This document shows, in pieces, positions 18,898-26,825 of a DNA stretch of 64,000 bases. How positions within the stretch are numbered: position 1 is the first letter of the stretch; each line of letters opens with the position of its first letter. The translations under genes and the position numbers were made by a program. This DNA is from Enterococcus raffinosus (GTDB lineage: Bacteria > Bacillota > Bacilli > Lactobacillales > Enterococcaceae), in assembly GCF_001886185.1 (NCBI RefSeq), contig NZ_JXLA01000017.1, forward strand, positions 27,771 to 91,770, given 5' to 3'. The notes beneath the pieces were generated by a model. The model saw only the letters and a list, made by a program, of their open reading frames with translations. It was not told where the DNA came from and did no database searches.

Positions 18898-19344
18898 TTA
18901 TTCAAAAATCTGATAGATTTCTTCAGCGTCTGTGACAGTCATCAGTTTTTGACGGACATCCTCATGCATCAGCTTTCGAGAAAGCTTACTAAGAATTCTC
19001 AAATGTTCATCATTTGATGTTTCTGGAACAGCAATCAAAAACATCAAGTGAACGGGTTTACCATCCATTGAATCGTATTGAATTCCCGCTTGACTACGAC
19101 CAAATGCCAATGAAGGTTCCGCAACCGCCGCACTTTTTCCATGAGGAATCGCTACCCCAAACCCAATCCCCGTAGTGCTTTCTTCTTCTCTCTTCATTAC
19201 AGCTTCTAAGTAAACGCTATCATTTGTTACAACACCCTTTGTTAAAAAGGTGTTCGCAAGCTCACTGATCGCTGCTTGCTTATCTGTCGTTTTTAGATCA
19301 AAATTGATAAAGGCTGGCTTCAATACATCACGAATTTCTGTCAT
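18898..19344 (-). CDS. PTS fructose-family EIIA component
   Basis: 148 aa, a complete PTS EIIA type 2 domain. The phosphorylated His is H68 in GFGVAIPHGKS. It receives phosphate from HPr and passes it to the EIIB domain of the next gene. The ATG is preceded by AAAGGAG, and the gene is tightly packed between deoC-like and EIIBC genes (4 and 15 nt gaps). Confidence 0.94.
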   Translation of the reverse strand: MTEIRDVLKPAFINFDLKTTDKQAAISELANTFLTKGVVTNDSVYLEAVMKREEESTTGIGFGVAIPHGKSAAVAEPSLAFGRSQAGIQYDSMDGKPVHLMFLIAVPETSNDEHLRILSKLSRKLMHEDVRQKLMTVTDAEEIYQIFE

Positions 19345-19348
19345 TTCT

Positions 19349-20026
19349 CTACTCCTTTAAATTCTTATATTCTTCTACGATTTTGATCCCTGAGCTTGTT
19401 CCTAATCGTTCCGCCCCTGCTTCAATCATCTTCAAAGCAGTATCCAAATCACGAATGCCGCCAGCTGCTTTTACTTTCACTTCATTCCCTACGATTTTTT
19501 TCATTAAGGCAACATCTTCTACTGTTGCTCCTCCTGTACCGAATCCTGTTGACGTTTTGACAAAATCAGGTTTTACCTCTTTGGCGATTTCACAAACCGC
19601 GATTTTTTCTTCATCGGTTAAGTAGCAATTCTCTAAAATAACCTTACTGATAATTCCGCCTTCACGAGAAGCATTCACAATTGCTTTCATTTCTTCTCGA
19701 ATATACTTCGTATCCCCCTCTTTTAATTTGCCAATATTGATTACATAATCAATTTCATCCGCACCGTTTTTAATGGCGTCCTTTACTTCAAAAACTTTTG
19801 TTTCAATTGTTGTCTGCCCCAAAGGAAATCCGATAGCCGCTCCTACATGAACCTTACTGTCTTTCAAAAACTCTCGACACATCTCTACAGGATAAGAATT
19901 AATCGCTACCATTTTAAAGCCATACTCATCCGCTTCCTTACATAGCTGTTCAAGTCCTTCTTTGGTTGCGTCGGCCTTCAACAATGTGTGATCCACCATA
20001 TTCGCTAATTTTTTCAACTCAATCAT
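19349..20026 (-). CDS. DeoC-type class I aldolase
   Basis: 225 aa from ATG 20026, chosen since the AGGAG site lies 10 nt upstream and inside the longer frame. This is the deoxyribose-phosphate aldolase fold. Schiff-base K157 is in DFVKTSTGFGTGG, the proton-relay Lys is K186 (VKVKAAGGIRD) and the catalytic Asp is D93 (EIDYVINIGK). The first strand reads MVAINSYP rather than the common VCVNP, so the substrate may not be deoxyribose-5-phosphate. It is the first gene of an operon with PTS EIIA, EIIBC, two dehydrogenases and DeoR, and not with other deoxynucleoside genes. I infer that it cleaves the phosphorylated, oxidised PTS sugar. Confidence 0.85.
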   Translation of the reverse strand: MIELKKLANMVDHTLLKADATKEGLEQLCKEADEYGFKMVAINSYPVEMCREFLKDSKVHVGAAIGFPLGQTTIETKVFEVKDAIKNGADEIDYVINIGKLKEGDTKYIREEMKAIVNASREGGIISKVILENCYLTDEEKIAVCEIAKEVKPDFVKTSTGFGTGGATVEDVALMKKIVGNEVKVKAAGGIRDLDTALKMIEAGAERLGTSSGIKIVEEYKNLKE

Positions 20027-20060
20027 CCACTTGCTCCTTTTCATTTTTATTTACATCTTT

Positions 20061-20088
20061 ATATTATCATTTGTTTTCATTTTGTCAA
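20061..20088 (-). promoter_or_regulatory. Promoter of the deoC-PTS operon
   Basis: On the minus strand, TTGACA (20083-20088), a 16-nt spacer and TAATAT (20061-20066) precede the aldolase gene. AATGAAAA occurs twice around the start region and could form part of a DeoR-type operator. Confidence 0.6.
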
Positions 20089-20123
20089 TATATAAAAATA
20101 AAAAAGTAGAAACAAAACAAAAA

Positions 20124-20155
20124 AAACACGCCTTTACATGCTTAAAGGAGTGTTT
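20124..20155 (-). terminator. Terminator of the CoA-disulfide reductase/rhodanese operon
   Basis: A 13-bp stem with one mismatch (20124-20136 with 20143-20155) is followed by TTTTTTTTG on the minus strand. Confidence 0.85.
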
Positions 20156-20185
20156 CCGGTATTACTATTTGAAAGCAAATGAAAG

Positions 20186-20485
20186 TTATCTAACTAATTC
20201 TCCTGGCCAAGCTGCGGTGCCGCCTAACACATTGATTACATTGTAGCTTTGTCCAGCCAAAAAAGCACAAGCATTTTCAGACCGAGCACCGGATTGGCAA
20301 ATTAAATAATAGTCTTTACTGTCATCAAGTTCTGTCATACTACTGCTTAAACTGCTCAATGGCAGATTCTTGGCATGAGGAACATGCCCCATTTGATATT
20401 CATAACTCTCTCGAACATCAATGATCTCCAATTCCTTATGATTCGCTAACTGGTAAAAATCTCTCATAGTAATTGAACTAGTCAT
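20186..20485 (-). CDS. Single-domain rhodanese
   Basis: 99 aa, cytoplasmic sulfurtransferase. The catalytic Cys is C63 in the loop CQSGAR, and the family ending GGTAAWPGE is present. The start overlaps the end of the CoA-disulfide reductase gene by 8 nt, with GGAGG 9 nt upstream, so translation is coupled. It is the third gene of the CstR-controlled minus-strand operon. It likely moves persulfide sulfur from low-molecular-weight carriers to an acceptor. Confidence 0.93.
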   Translation of the reverse strand: MTSSITMRDFYQLANHKELEIIDVRESYEYQMGHVPHAKNLPLSSLSSSMTELDDSKDYYLICQSGARSENACAFLAGQSYNVINVLGGTAAWPGELVR

Positions 20486-22127
20486 AAATCAATTCCTCCG
20501 GTCTCACAGTTTTATATAAAGCAAATGCGCCGTCCAAATTTTTCACTTTGAAGCCCCTTTGCTTTAGAATACGTTCAGCGACATAGCTACGTAGACCACT
20601 ATGGCAACTAACAATATATTCTTTTGCTGGATCCAGCTCGCTGATTCTTTCACGCAATTGATTCAGAGGAATATTGATTGCGCTAGAAAAACGACCATTC
20701 GCTAATTCTTCAGGATTTCGTACATCCAGTAACTGACTGCCATTTTGCTGCTCTTGCTTTAATTGATACCATTGAATCGAGTCGCTCATACCTTCAGAGA
20801 GATTGATCGCTGCATAGCCCAACATATTGACGGGGTCCTTTGCAGAACCAAAAGGTGGTGCATAGGTGAATTCTAATTCAGGTAAATCAAAAATTGTTAA
20901 TCCGCCCTTGATAGCTGTCGCCAGAATATCGATACGTTTATCTATCCCTTTGGCGCCCACACCTTGAGCCCCATAAATTTTTCCAGTTTTCGGATCAAAC
21001 ACTAATTTCAATACTAGATCACTTGCATTCGGATAATACCCTGCATGGTCCTTCCCAGAAACATGGACCACTTGATAATCCAACCCTAATTGCTTCACCG
21101 CGCGTTCACTTAGACCTGTCGCAGCGGCAGCTAGATCAAACACACGGACGATCGCAGTCCCGATACTTCCACGATTTGTTCGTTGCAGACCAGCAATAGT
21201 ATCAGCCACTTGGCGTCCTTGACGATTTGCTGGTGAAGCAAGTGAAATCAACGCATCTTCACCGCTGACTTGTTGTTTGACCACGATCGCATCGCCAACC
21301 GCAAAAATGTCTGGTAGACTAGTTTGATAAGATTCATCCACTAGGATACCGCCGCCTAAACCTGTTTGTATCCCCGCTTGTTTCGCTAATGTATTCTCTG
21401 GTCGAACACCCACTGATAGAATCGTAAGATCTGAATATACTTCTTCTCCATTGCTCAACAGGATCTTCTGTCCCTTTTCACTGAAGCTTTGCGCAGATTC
21501 TCCAGTAATGACATGAACCCCTTTATTCATCAACTCATTTTTGACATATGCGGCCATCTCTTCATCTAACGGTGGCAAAACATGAGGTGCCTTCTCAATA
21601 ACTGTGACTTCTAATCCCCGTGACTTTAAATTCTCTGCCATTTCTAGTCCGATAAATCCTGCACCGATCACTGTTGCCTTGGTTGGGGCTTTTTCTAAAG
21701 CCTGCATGATTCGATCCAAATCTGGTACATTGCGTAAGCTGTAAACATTCTCACTCTCAGCCAATCCAGCCATTTCTGGAATCAATGGCTTTGCACCAGG
21801 AGATAAAATCAATTTGTCATAGCTTTCTTCAAAGCTTCCTTGATCATTTTCGACGGTCACCGTTTTTCTTTCTGGAGAAATAGCTGTAACTTCGTGGAAA
21901 GGACGAACATCCAAATTAAAACGCGCCTTTAACGATTCCGGTGTTTGAACCAAAAGAGCGTCACGATCCGCGATCTCTCCAGAAACATAATAAGGCAACC
22001 CGCAATTAGCAAATGACACAAAAGGTCCCTTTTCTAACACAACAATCTCTGCTTCTTCCATTAACCGACGCAAACGCGTAGCCGCTGACATTCCGCCTGC
22101 AACGCCGCCTACAATAACAATCTTCAT
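20478..22127 (-). CDS. cdr: CoA-disulfide (persulfide) reductase with C-terminal rhodanese domain
   Basis: 549 aa flavoprotein. Residues 1-445 form the FAD/NAD(P)H disulfide reductase: FAD motif GGVAGG at 7-12, single redox Cys C42 in FANCGLPYYVSG and a second nucleotide-binding GAGFIGLEMAE. Residues about 455-549 are a rhodanese domain with C508 in CHSGLRS. This CoADR-Rhd architecture reduces CoA disulfide or CoA persulfide. A related CstR-controlled enzyme in E. faecalis is known to act in hydrogen sulfide/reactive sulfur homeostasis. It is flanked by two single-domain rhodaneses in one operon, whose promoter carries a CstR-type operator. Confidence 0.95.
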   Translation of the reverse strand: MKIVIVGGVAGGMSAATRLRRLMEEAEIVVLEKGPFVSFANCGLPYYVSGEIADRDALLVQTPESLKARFNLDVRPFHEVTAISPERKTVTVENDQGSFEESYDKLILSPGAKPLIPEMAGLAESENVYSLRNVPDLDRIMQALEKAPTKATVIGAGFIGLEMAENLKSRGLEVTVIEKAPHVLPPLDEEMAAYVKNELMNKGVHVITGESAQSFSEKGQKILLSNGEEVYSDLTILSVGVRPENTLAKQAGIQTGLGGGILVDESYQTSLPDIFAVGDAIVVKQQVSGEDALISLASPANRQGRQVADTIAGLQRTNRGSIGTAIVRVFDLAAAATGLSERAVKQLGLDYQVVHVSGKDHAGYYPNASDLVLKLVFDPKTGKIYGAQGVGAKGIDKRIDILATAIKGGLTIFDLPELEFTYAPPFGSAKDPVNMLGYAAINLSEGMSDSIQWYQLKQEQQNGSQLLDVRNPEELANGRFSSAINIPLNQLRERISELDPAKEYIVSCHSGLRSYVAERILKQRGFKVKNLDGAFALYKTVRPEELIYD

Positions 22128-22128
22128 T

Positions 22129-22440
22129 TTACTTTCCTCCTCTGGTCGGTCCCTGCCAACGATTCATACCACCCTGCACATTTGTGACCGTATACCCTTT
22201 TTGTTTCAAAACCTTCGCCGCTTGTTTGCTGCGCATTCCGGATTGACAAACGACATAAAGTTCTTTTTCTTTTCCTTTATATCGATCGATTTTATTTAAT
22301 GGATAATTCACCGCCTTAGCAATATGCCCTCTACGGTATTCTTCTGGTGTTCGAACATCGATTAATATAATTGATTGTTTAAGCTTATCTGCTAGTTCAT
22401 TTGTTGAAATACTTGGTATCTTTTGAAATAGTTTAAACAT
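22129..22440 (-). CDS. Single-domain rhodanese
   Basis: 103 aa from ATG 22440, chosen because AAAGGAG lies 8 nt upstream; the longer frame runs back through the operator and promoter. The catalytic Cys is C65 in CQSGMRS, with C-terminal VQGGMNRWQGP. It is the first gene of the persulfide operon, ending 1 nt before the CoA-disulfide reductase start. It probably relays sulfane sulfur to or from the reductase. Confidence 0.93.
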   Translation of the reverse strand: MFKLFQKIPSISTNELADKLKQSIILIDVRTPEEYRRGHIAKAVNYPLNKIDRYKGKEKELYVVCQSGMRSKQAAKVLKQKGYTVTNVQGGMNRWQGPTRGGK

Positions 22441-22469
22441 CTTCTTCACTCCTTTTCTATCACTTATAA

Positions 22470-22485
22470 ATACCTCATAGGGTAT
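22470..22485. promoter_or_regulatory. CstR-type operator before the rhodanese-cdr operon
   Basis: The inverted repeat ATACCTCATAGGGTAT lies just downstream of the minus-strand promoter, whose TTGACA is at 22509-22514. It matches the CsoR/CstR operator style (ATACC, A/T-rich centre, GGTAT) and has a partner near cstR. Confidence 0.8.
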
Positions 22486-22554
22486 TTTTATCATAAAAAA
22501 TCTAATCCTGTCAATCATCTTGATTGATTCATTTTCTTGATAAAAGCTATCCAC

Positions 22555-22584
22555 TTGACGAGACATACCCTCTCTAGGTATATT
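22555..22584 (+). promoter_or_regulatory. cstR promoter with overlapping CstR-type operator
   Basis: TTGACG (22555-22560), an 18-nt spacer and TATATT (22579-22584). The inverted repeat ATACC-N7-GGTAT at 22565-22581 overlaps the spacer and the -10, so binding would block RNA polymerase. This implies autoregulation and coordinated control of both divergent units. Confidence 0.8.
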
Positions 22585-22619
22585 CTTTGTAAGATCATTC
22601 TTAAAGGAAGTGCATATAG

Positions 22620-22880
22620 ATGGAAATCGAAGAAAAAAAAATCCTTAATCGGTTGAAACGAACGGAAGGACAAATTCGCGGCGTACAAAAAATGATTGAG
22701 GAGAAAAAGGAATGTATCGACGTCATTACCCAATTAAGTGCCGTACGCTCTAGTATTGATCGTGTGATGGGAATGATCGTCGCTGAAAATTTGAAGAACT
22801 GCTTTGAAAACCCTGATAAAAATCCAGAGGAACAAGCGCAAAAATTAGAACAAGCAATAAATATGATAATTAAGAAATAA
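22620..22880 (+). CDS. cstR: CsoR-family persulfide-sensing repressor CstR
   Basis: 86 aa, all-helical tetrameric repressor. The two sensing cysteines are C32 (KKECIDVITQL) and C61 (NLKNCFENP). The copper-binding His of CsoR, expected at the HLxxC position, is Asn here (NLKNC), which fits a persulfide sensor and not a copper sensor. In known CstR proteins reactive sulfur species crosslink the two cysteines with a polysulfide bridge and release the operator. Two matching operators lie between it and the divergent rhodanese-cdr-rhodanese operon. The start ATG has AAAGGA upstream. Confidence 0.93.
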   Translation: MEIEEKKILNRLKRTEGQIRGVQKMIEEKKECIDVITQLSAVRSSIDRVMGMIVAENLKNCFENPDKNPEEQAQKLEQAINMIIKK

Positions 22881-22889
22881 GGTGTAATA

Positions 22890-23204
22890 ATGAACGTTGT
22901 TTTTCATATTGATGAAATAGAAAAATGGACAGAAACTGCTAATAATGTTAAAAACCTGTTGAAAGAACCTAAAAAAATAGCTATTATTGTTTTAATTAAC
23001 GGAAAGGCGATTGAAGGGTACCTTGATCCTAAAAATCAATCGTTCATCGCTACAGAAGGGGTAACCTTTCATGCCTGCAATAATGCGATGAGAGCTTACA
23101 AGATCACAAAAGAACAGTTACCAAAGAATGTTGTTGTCGTACCTTCAGGTGTTTTGGATCTGATCGAACTACAGTCAGAAGATTACGCCTATATTAAGCC
23201 GTAA
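22890..23204 (+). CDS. DsrE/DsrF-family small sulfur-relay protein
   Basis: 104 aa. It follows the DsrE/F fold pattern: an N-terminal NVVFHIDEIEKW, a middle strand IAIIVLINGKAI, a conserved Cys C63 in TFHACNNAMRAYKI, and the end VVVVPSGVLDLIEL. Such proteins carry sulfane sulfur on the conserved Cys. The start is 10 nt after cstR on the same strand, so it is very likely co-transcribed and under CstR control. The exact donor and acceptor are unknown; the rhodaneses across the operator region are candidates. Confidence 0.85.
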   Translation: MNVVFHIDEIEKWTETANNVKNLLKEPKKIAIIVLINGKAIEGYLDPKNQSFIATEGVTFHACNNAMRAYKITKEQLPKNVVVVPSGVLDLIELQSEDYAYIKP

Positions 23205-23263
23205 AAGTATTCATTAGGGAACTGTTTTTGAGAAGGTGAAACTGCTCATGGGAAGGGAGTAGG

Positions 23264-23473
23264 ATGTTGAACACAATCGAAAATATCAACAAAAAAATGC
23301 ATGTCACTGGCAGTCTGATCAATCTGAAAACCATCCAGGAGAATTTTGAGAAAATTAACTCTAGGGATATTCACTCTGAAGAAGAACGAAAAGAGATCAT
23401 GGATTTTTTAAACACCATTGAATCAGAGATCGGTTCTATAGAAGAAAAAATAGCTTTTATTCGGCAGATGTGA
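23264..23473 (+). CDS. Small helical protein of unknown function in the cstR unit
   Basis: 69 aa, predicted almost wholly helical and charged, without cysteine (MLNTIENINKKMHVTG start, ESEIGSIEEKIAFIRQM end). The ATG has GGGAGT 5 nt upstream. It lies 60 nt downstream of the DsrE gene and before a strong terminator, so it is probably the last gene of the cstR transcript. I do not recognise a family. The absence of Cys argues against a direct sulfur-carrier role. Confidence 0.65.
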   Translation: MLNTIENINKKMHVTGSLINLKTIQENFEKINSRDIHSEEERKEIMDFLNTIESEIGSIEEKIAFIRQM

Positions 23474-23492
23474 TCATTTGAATGAATACGTG

Positions 23493-23522
23493 AAAACCTC
23501 AACCGTATTTGGTTGAGGTTTT
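23493..23522 (+). terminator. Terminator of the cstR-dsrE unit
   Basis: A 12-bp perfect stem (AAAACCTCAACC at 23493-23504 with GGTTGAGGTTTT at 23511-23522) and a 6-nt loop. It probably also ends the convergent unit on the minus strand. Confidence 0.88.
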
Positions 23523-23724
23523 ATGCTCTCTTCTGTTTTCGCTGAATCGCTTTTCGAATACCTATTCGATAAACTTTGGGGATTGCCAAGAAAAAATTCT
23601 GGGTGAATTGATACCGCTGATATTTCTCAATGACAAAGTCGATCAATTCCACCTCTCCATATTTTTTTTGATGAAAAAGCTTAAAGCTGCGAATTTTTCG
23701 TGAGGCTTTATTAGGTTCTTTCAA
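23521..23724 (-). CDS. Small basic protein of unknown function
   Basis: 67 aa, Lys/Arg-rich (KKYGEVELIDFVIEKYQRYQ in the middle). The start TTG overlaps the stop of the upstream gene (TTGA), which suggests translational coupling. Its end touches the shared terminator. There is no recognisable domain. Evidence for expression is only the coupling arrangement, so it may be spurious. Confidence 0.4.
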   Translation of the reverse strand: MKEPNKASRKIRSFKLFHQKKYGEVELIDFVIEKYQRYQFTQNFFLAIPKVYRIGIRKAIQRKQKRA

Positions 23725-24599
23725 CGCGACAAAAAGGACAAGAGATCATCAAAGTAGCGTGCTTTGGCTTCTTTATAGGTCTCTGTTCCATATCGCTCCA
23801 AATGAATGAAGTCTGTTAATTTCTTACCCCAATACTTTTTTTCAAGGTATATCGGTGTTTGGATATCCTGCTGAAAATCTTCCAAATACGCTTCAAAAAT
23901 AGCTTTGTCCGCGATAAAATTCTGCTGCTGTCCCTCGAAGGCTTCTCGATCGACTTGATTGATTTCTGTCACGACACTTAAATAATCTCCGATGAACAAC
24001 GGCATTTGGGCTTCACGAAAATGGACGACCCGTTCAGCTAATTTCTGATTAAGAGATAACGGATGACGCAGCGTGGCATTCCGATAGTAAGCAAAAACAT
24101 ATCGCTGCCATAGGTCTTCTGGAAATGTAATTTCCCGATCTACCAGCCAAAGCAATTCATCCAAAGCTAAATCGACATAGGCGACGCCTTTTTTTATTTC
24201 CTCTGCTACTTGCTGAGAAATGCCTAAGTGATCCTTAAAATGCTGAATTCCCAAACGAATCTCTTGTTGTTTGCTCTTTGATTCAATGACAAATTGATAT
24301 TTCAATGGGCGGCCACAGGCACATTTTAACTGGCTGTGAACACCTCGTTCATATTCATCATCAATATTCAAGGCAACAAATTCCCAATCCGAGGTTTGCA
24401 AATAATGCTTTTGTAAAAACAACGAACGAACCTCATATTTTCTTTGCTGATAAATTAAGGCTTGCTGCGCTGGTGTCAGCTTTTCAAATAATATTTTCCG
24501 TTCGGCTCCTGAGTAGGTCACGTGACACTCTGTGGGATAGTCGCTCAACCCGTAATTTTGCGGATACCAATGGTCATAAATCTTTAAATACTTATCCAT
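23721..24599 (-). CDS. Uncharacterised protein with CxCG motif
   Basis: 292 aa, cytoplasmic, no membrane segments. Residues about 90-100 hold LKCACGRPLKYQFVIES, a single CxCG knuckle that could be half of a zinc ribbon. The rest is rich in aromatic and charged residues, with helical sections around LTPAQQALIYQQRKYEVR and LSLNQKLAERVVHFREA. No family recognised. The ATG at 24599 has only a loose GGTGAAAG upstream. It forms a minus-strand pair with the 67-aa frame below it. Confidence 0.7.
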   Translation of the reverse strand: MDKYLKIYDHWYPQNYGLSDYPTECHVTYSGAERKILFEKLTPAQQALIYQQRKYEVRSLFLQKHYLQTSDWEFVALNIDDEYERGVHSQLKCACGRPLKYQFVIESKSKQQEIRLGIQHFKDHLGISQQVAEEIKKGVAYVDLALDELLWLVDREITFPEDLWQRYVFAYYRNATLRHPLSLNQKLAERVVHFREAQMPLFIGDYLSVVTEINQVDREAFEGQQQNFIADKAIFEAYLEDFQQDIQTPIYLEKKYWGKKLTDFIHLERYGTETYKEAKARYFDDLLSFLSR

Positions 24600-24619
24600 G
24601 GAATGAACTCTTTCACCAC

Positions 24620-24886
24620 TTATTTCTTAGGATCAAATTTTTCTTCGATCTCTTTAACGATTTTTTTTGCTTCTTCTTTTAAAGAAGTATGAGGTTCTTC
24701 CTCCTCTACTGCATTAGAGCCAGAGCGGGCGATTTCTTTAGGTTCGCCAGAATTACTGCCAGCTAGTGCTTCTTGCTTATCTTCTGTTTCGCTAGAATTG
24801 GTTCCAGCTAACGCAACATCCTCTTCCGTTTTTGGTGCCATAGAACCGCGTAAACGACGGTCTTTTTCATTGTTATAGTTTGTCAT
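24620..24886 (-). CDS. Small acidic low-complexity protein with repeated GxNS motif
   Basis: 88 aa from ATG 24886 (AAGGAG 9 nt upstream; the earlier in-frame TTG overlaps that site). Residues about 25-65 contain three imperfect repeats: ALAGTNSSE, ALAGSNSGE and ARSGSNAVE, about 14-17 residues apart, within a Glu/Lys-rich disordered chain. The C-terminus (LKEEAKKIVKEIEEKFDPKK) looks like a charged amphipathic helix. No family or function is recognised. It ends 20 nt before the CxCG protein gene and may be co-transcribed with it. Confidence 0.65.
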   Translation of the reverse strand: MTNYNNEKDRRLRGSMAPKTEEDVALAGTNSSETEDKQEALAGSNSGEPKEIARSGSNAVEEEEPHTSLKEEAKKIVKEIEEKFDPKK

Positions 24887-24983
24887 GATCATTTGCTCCT
24901 TACTCAATTGAAATGTTATAAGAAAAACTAATAGTGCCAGTTCTTTTTTGTATTTTACCCGATTGTCAATAAGAATACCAAAG

Positions 24984-26633
24984 TTATCCTGTTTTCATGA
25001 AGAAGCGATACCCACACCAGGCGGCTGTCGCAAACCAACTGAGCCCGCAAAGTGCAAGTATGATCGTTACATACTCTGGCGGATCATAACGCAGATAGAC
25101 TACATTTTTACCAGCCTTTTGCTTGATCGTTGGCACGCCAATATTAGAAAGTGCACTAGGCGTAATTTCTTGACCCTCTTCAACTAATTTTGAATTTTGA
25201 TAAAGAATTACGGGCAATTGGACGTCTCCTGCCTTCTCCGCCTCCCAAGAAATCTCTAACTGATTATGGGCCGCTGTCTTAGAAAATTTCGCTTGATTCG
25301 CTAGAATTTGTTTCTCATAACTAGCATATTTATTTTTTGTATCCTCGTGATAAATTGGTAAATAATCGGGACTAGATTTTTCGACTAGCTTCAAGGCCTT
25401 TTGCATGTCCTTATCGTAAAAACTTTGTCTCGCTTCCTCTTCAGAACCAGCGACAAAAGTATGTTTGCTAGTTAGAGATTGCTTCCCCCATTGATTAAGT
25501 TCATGAGTGACGACCTGTAAATTTTGTCCAATACTAATTACGCTAAATGCCAGCAATAGGAACGGCAAAAACTTCTTGTCTGCCAAATCATTCACCAGCG
25601 AAGCAAAAAAGAATAGAAACAGGATCGTGAACGGCGCAAAAAAGCGAAATGGAAACTGAATCAACGAGACAAACGGGATATTATGCGCAACGAGCCAGTC
25701 CCAAGGAATCAAACTTGTTGAAAGCAGTAAAAAGAGACCACTAAAAATCAACAACTGCTTGGTAAAACGCGATACCCTGTGCCAATAGATTAGACAAAGA
25801 AGAAAGCCCACAATCAAAATCAATCGTAAAATTCTAGGATACTCTAGCCAATAAGCACCGCCTAAATCAATAGCCTTCTCACTCATTTCCGAGTTGGTGA
25901 AGGGCATCTTTAATTGATCTCCAGTATTAATCAAGAGTAAGCTGATCCAAACATTGATCGACAAACAGCCATATAGCACCATAGCCTTCATTAATTGAAT
26001 AATAGCCGTTCCCCAGCGTTTTCGTGCATAGGAGATAAAAAATGGAAAATAGATTAATCCTAACATTACAGCTGTCAGCATATGGATTTGGGTCATTAAA
26101 GCCATACTTACAGCGATCTTAACCACAGGAAAATGACGATTTTTTAAATCTACTAATGGGATTAAACACAACGGCAATAGACTGGTCCCCCAACTGGTGA
26201 ATCCTTGATTGAGCACCCAGTAATTAATGCTATACGTTGTCATAAAAATAATTGCGGAAAACAATGCTGTATTTTCTCTAATTTTTCCATAGGTCAACAG
26301 CTTAAACAATGAGCAGCCTGCTAGTAAAGATACCAAGAAATTCGATAATACCTGATAACGAAACCAGCTGCCTGCCAGTAAAACAAGTCCTCCTTGGAAA
26401 TAAGCAAATAATGGTCCATATACAGCATTAACAATTCGTCCAGATTGCTGAAACCCGAAGATTGAAATAAAATAGCTGAAATTTTCCGTTTTGAGTTGTT
26501 CCGCAGTCTCATAAAAACGATTGTAATGGAACAGTGCATCTGCTCCTAAGATCATTTTGTGTGTCCAAAGTTGTGGGACCACAAATAATCCTGCAATCAC
26601 AAAAATAATCAGATAGTAGCGATAACGTTTCAT
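24984..26633 (-). CDS. Large multispanning membrane protein, YfhO/glycosyltransferase-C-like
   Basis: 549 aa with about 11-12 membrane segments in the first 365 residues, starting at YLIIFVIAGLFVVPQLW. An extracytoplasmic domain follows (about 370-520), and a last membrane segment lies near the C-terminus (VTIILALCGLSWFATAAW). The first loop holds GADALFHYNRFYETA, whose acidic position resembles the catalytic loop of GT-C glycosyltransferases and YfhO-type proteins. I infer a role in modifying a cell-envelope polymer with a lipid-linked sugar, but the family link is from pattern only. GAGGAGG precedes the ATG. It is a single gene. Confidence 0.65.
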   Translation of the reverse strand: MKRYRYYLIIFVIAGLFVVPQLWTHKMILGADALFHYNRFYETAEQLKTENFSYFISIFGFQQSGRIVNAVYGPLFAYFQGGLVLLAGSWFRYQVLSNFLVSLLAGCSLFKLLTYGKIRENTALFSAIIFMTTYSINYWVLNQGFTSWGTSLLPLCLIPLVDLKNRHFPVVKIAVSMALMTQIHMLTAVMLGLIYFPFFISYARKRWGTAIIQLMKAMVLYGCLSINVWISLLLINTGDQLKMPFTNSEMSEKAIDLGGAYWLEYPRILRLILIVGFLLCLIYWHRVSRFTKQLLIFSGLFLLLSTSLIPWDWLVAHNIPFVSLIQFPFRFFAPFTILFLFFFASLVNDLADKKFLPFLLLAFSVISIGQNLQVVTHELNQWGKQSLTSKHTFVAGSEEEARQSFYDKDMQKALKLVEKSSPDYLPIYHEDTKNKYASYEKQILANQAKFSKTAAHNQLEISWEAEKAGDVQLPVILYQNSKLVEEGQEITPSALSNIGVPTIKQKAGKNVVYLRYDPPEYVTIILALCGLSWFATAAWCGYRFFMKTG

Positions 26634-26783
26634 AATCGACCTCCTCGTTCATAGAAAGGAACTTTTTTGTTCGCTATCCATTCGCTTGACTTCAAGAATA
26701 GCTCCGTGTTCAAACAGCCTAACGAATGAAATTATCGATTATTACAAACTTTACTCTATCCTATTTAAAAAAATAAACGAAAT

Positions 26784-26818
26784 AAAACGCCTATTTTCAA
26801 AATGAAAATAGACGTTTT
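26784..26818 (-). terminator. Terminator of the MFS transporter gene
   Basis: A 16-bp stem with one mismatch (26784-26799 with 26803-26818, TATTTTCA/TGAAAATA core) lies a few bases past the MFS stop codon on the minus strand. Confidence 0.8.
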
Positions 26819-26825
26819 TTAAAAT

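Noticed and set aside
22441..22566. N-terminal extension of the first rhodanese
   Set aside because: The extension would translate through the promoter and CstR operator; ATG 22440 has a strong ribosome binding site and gives the normal domain length.
22515..22733. Minus-strand frame across the start of cstR
   Set aside because: It overlaps cstR and the operator region in antisense, and cstR is clearly real.
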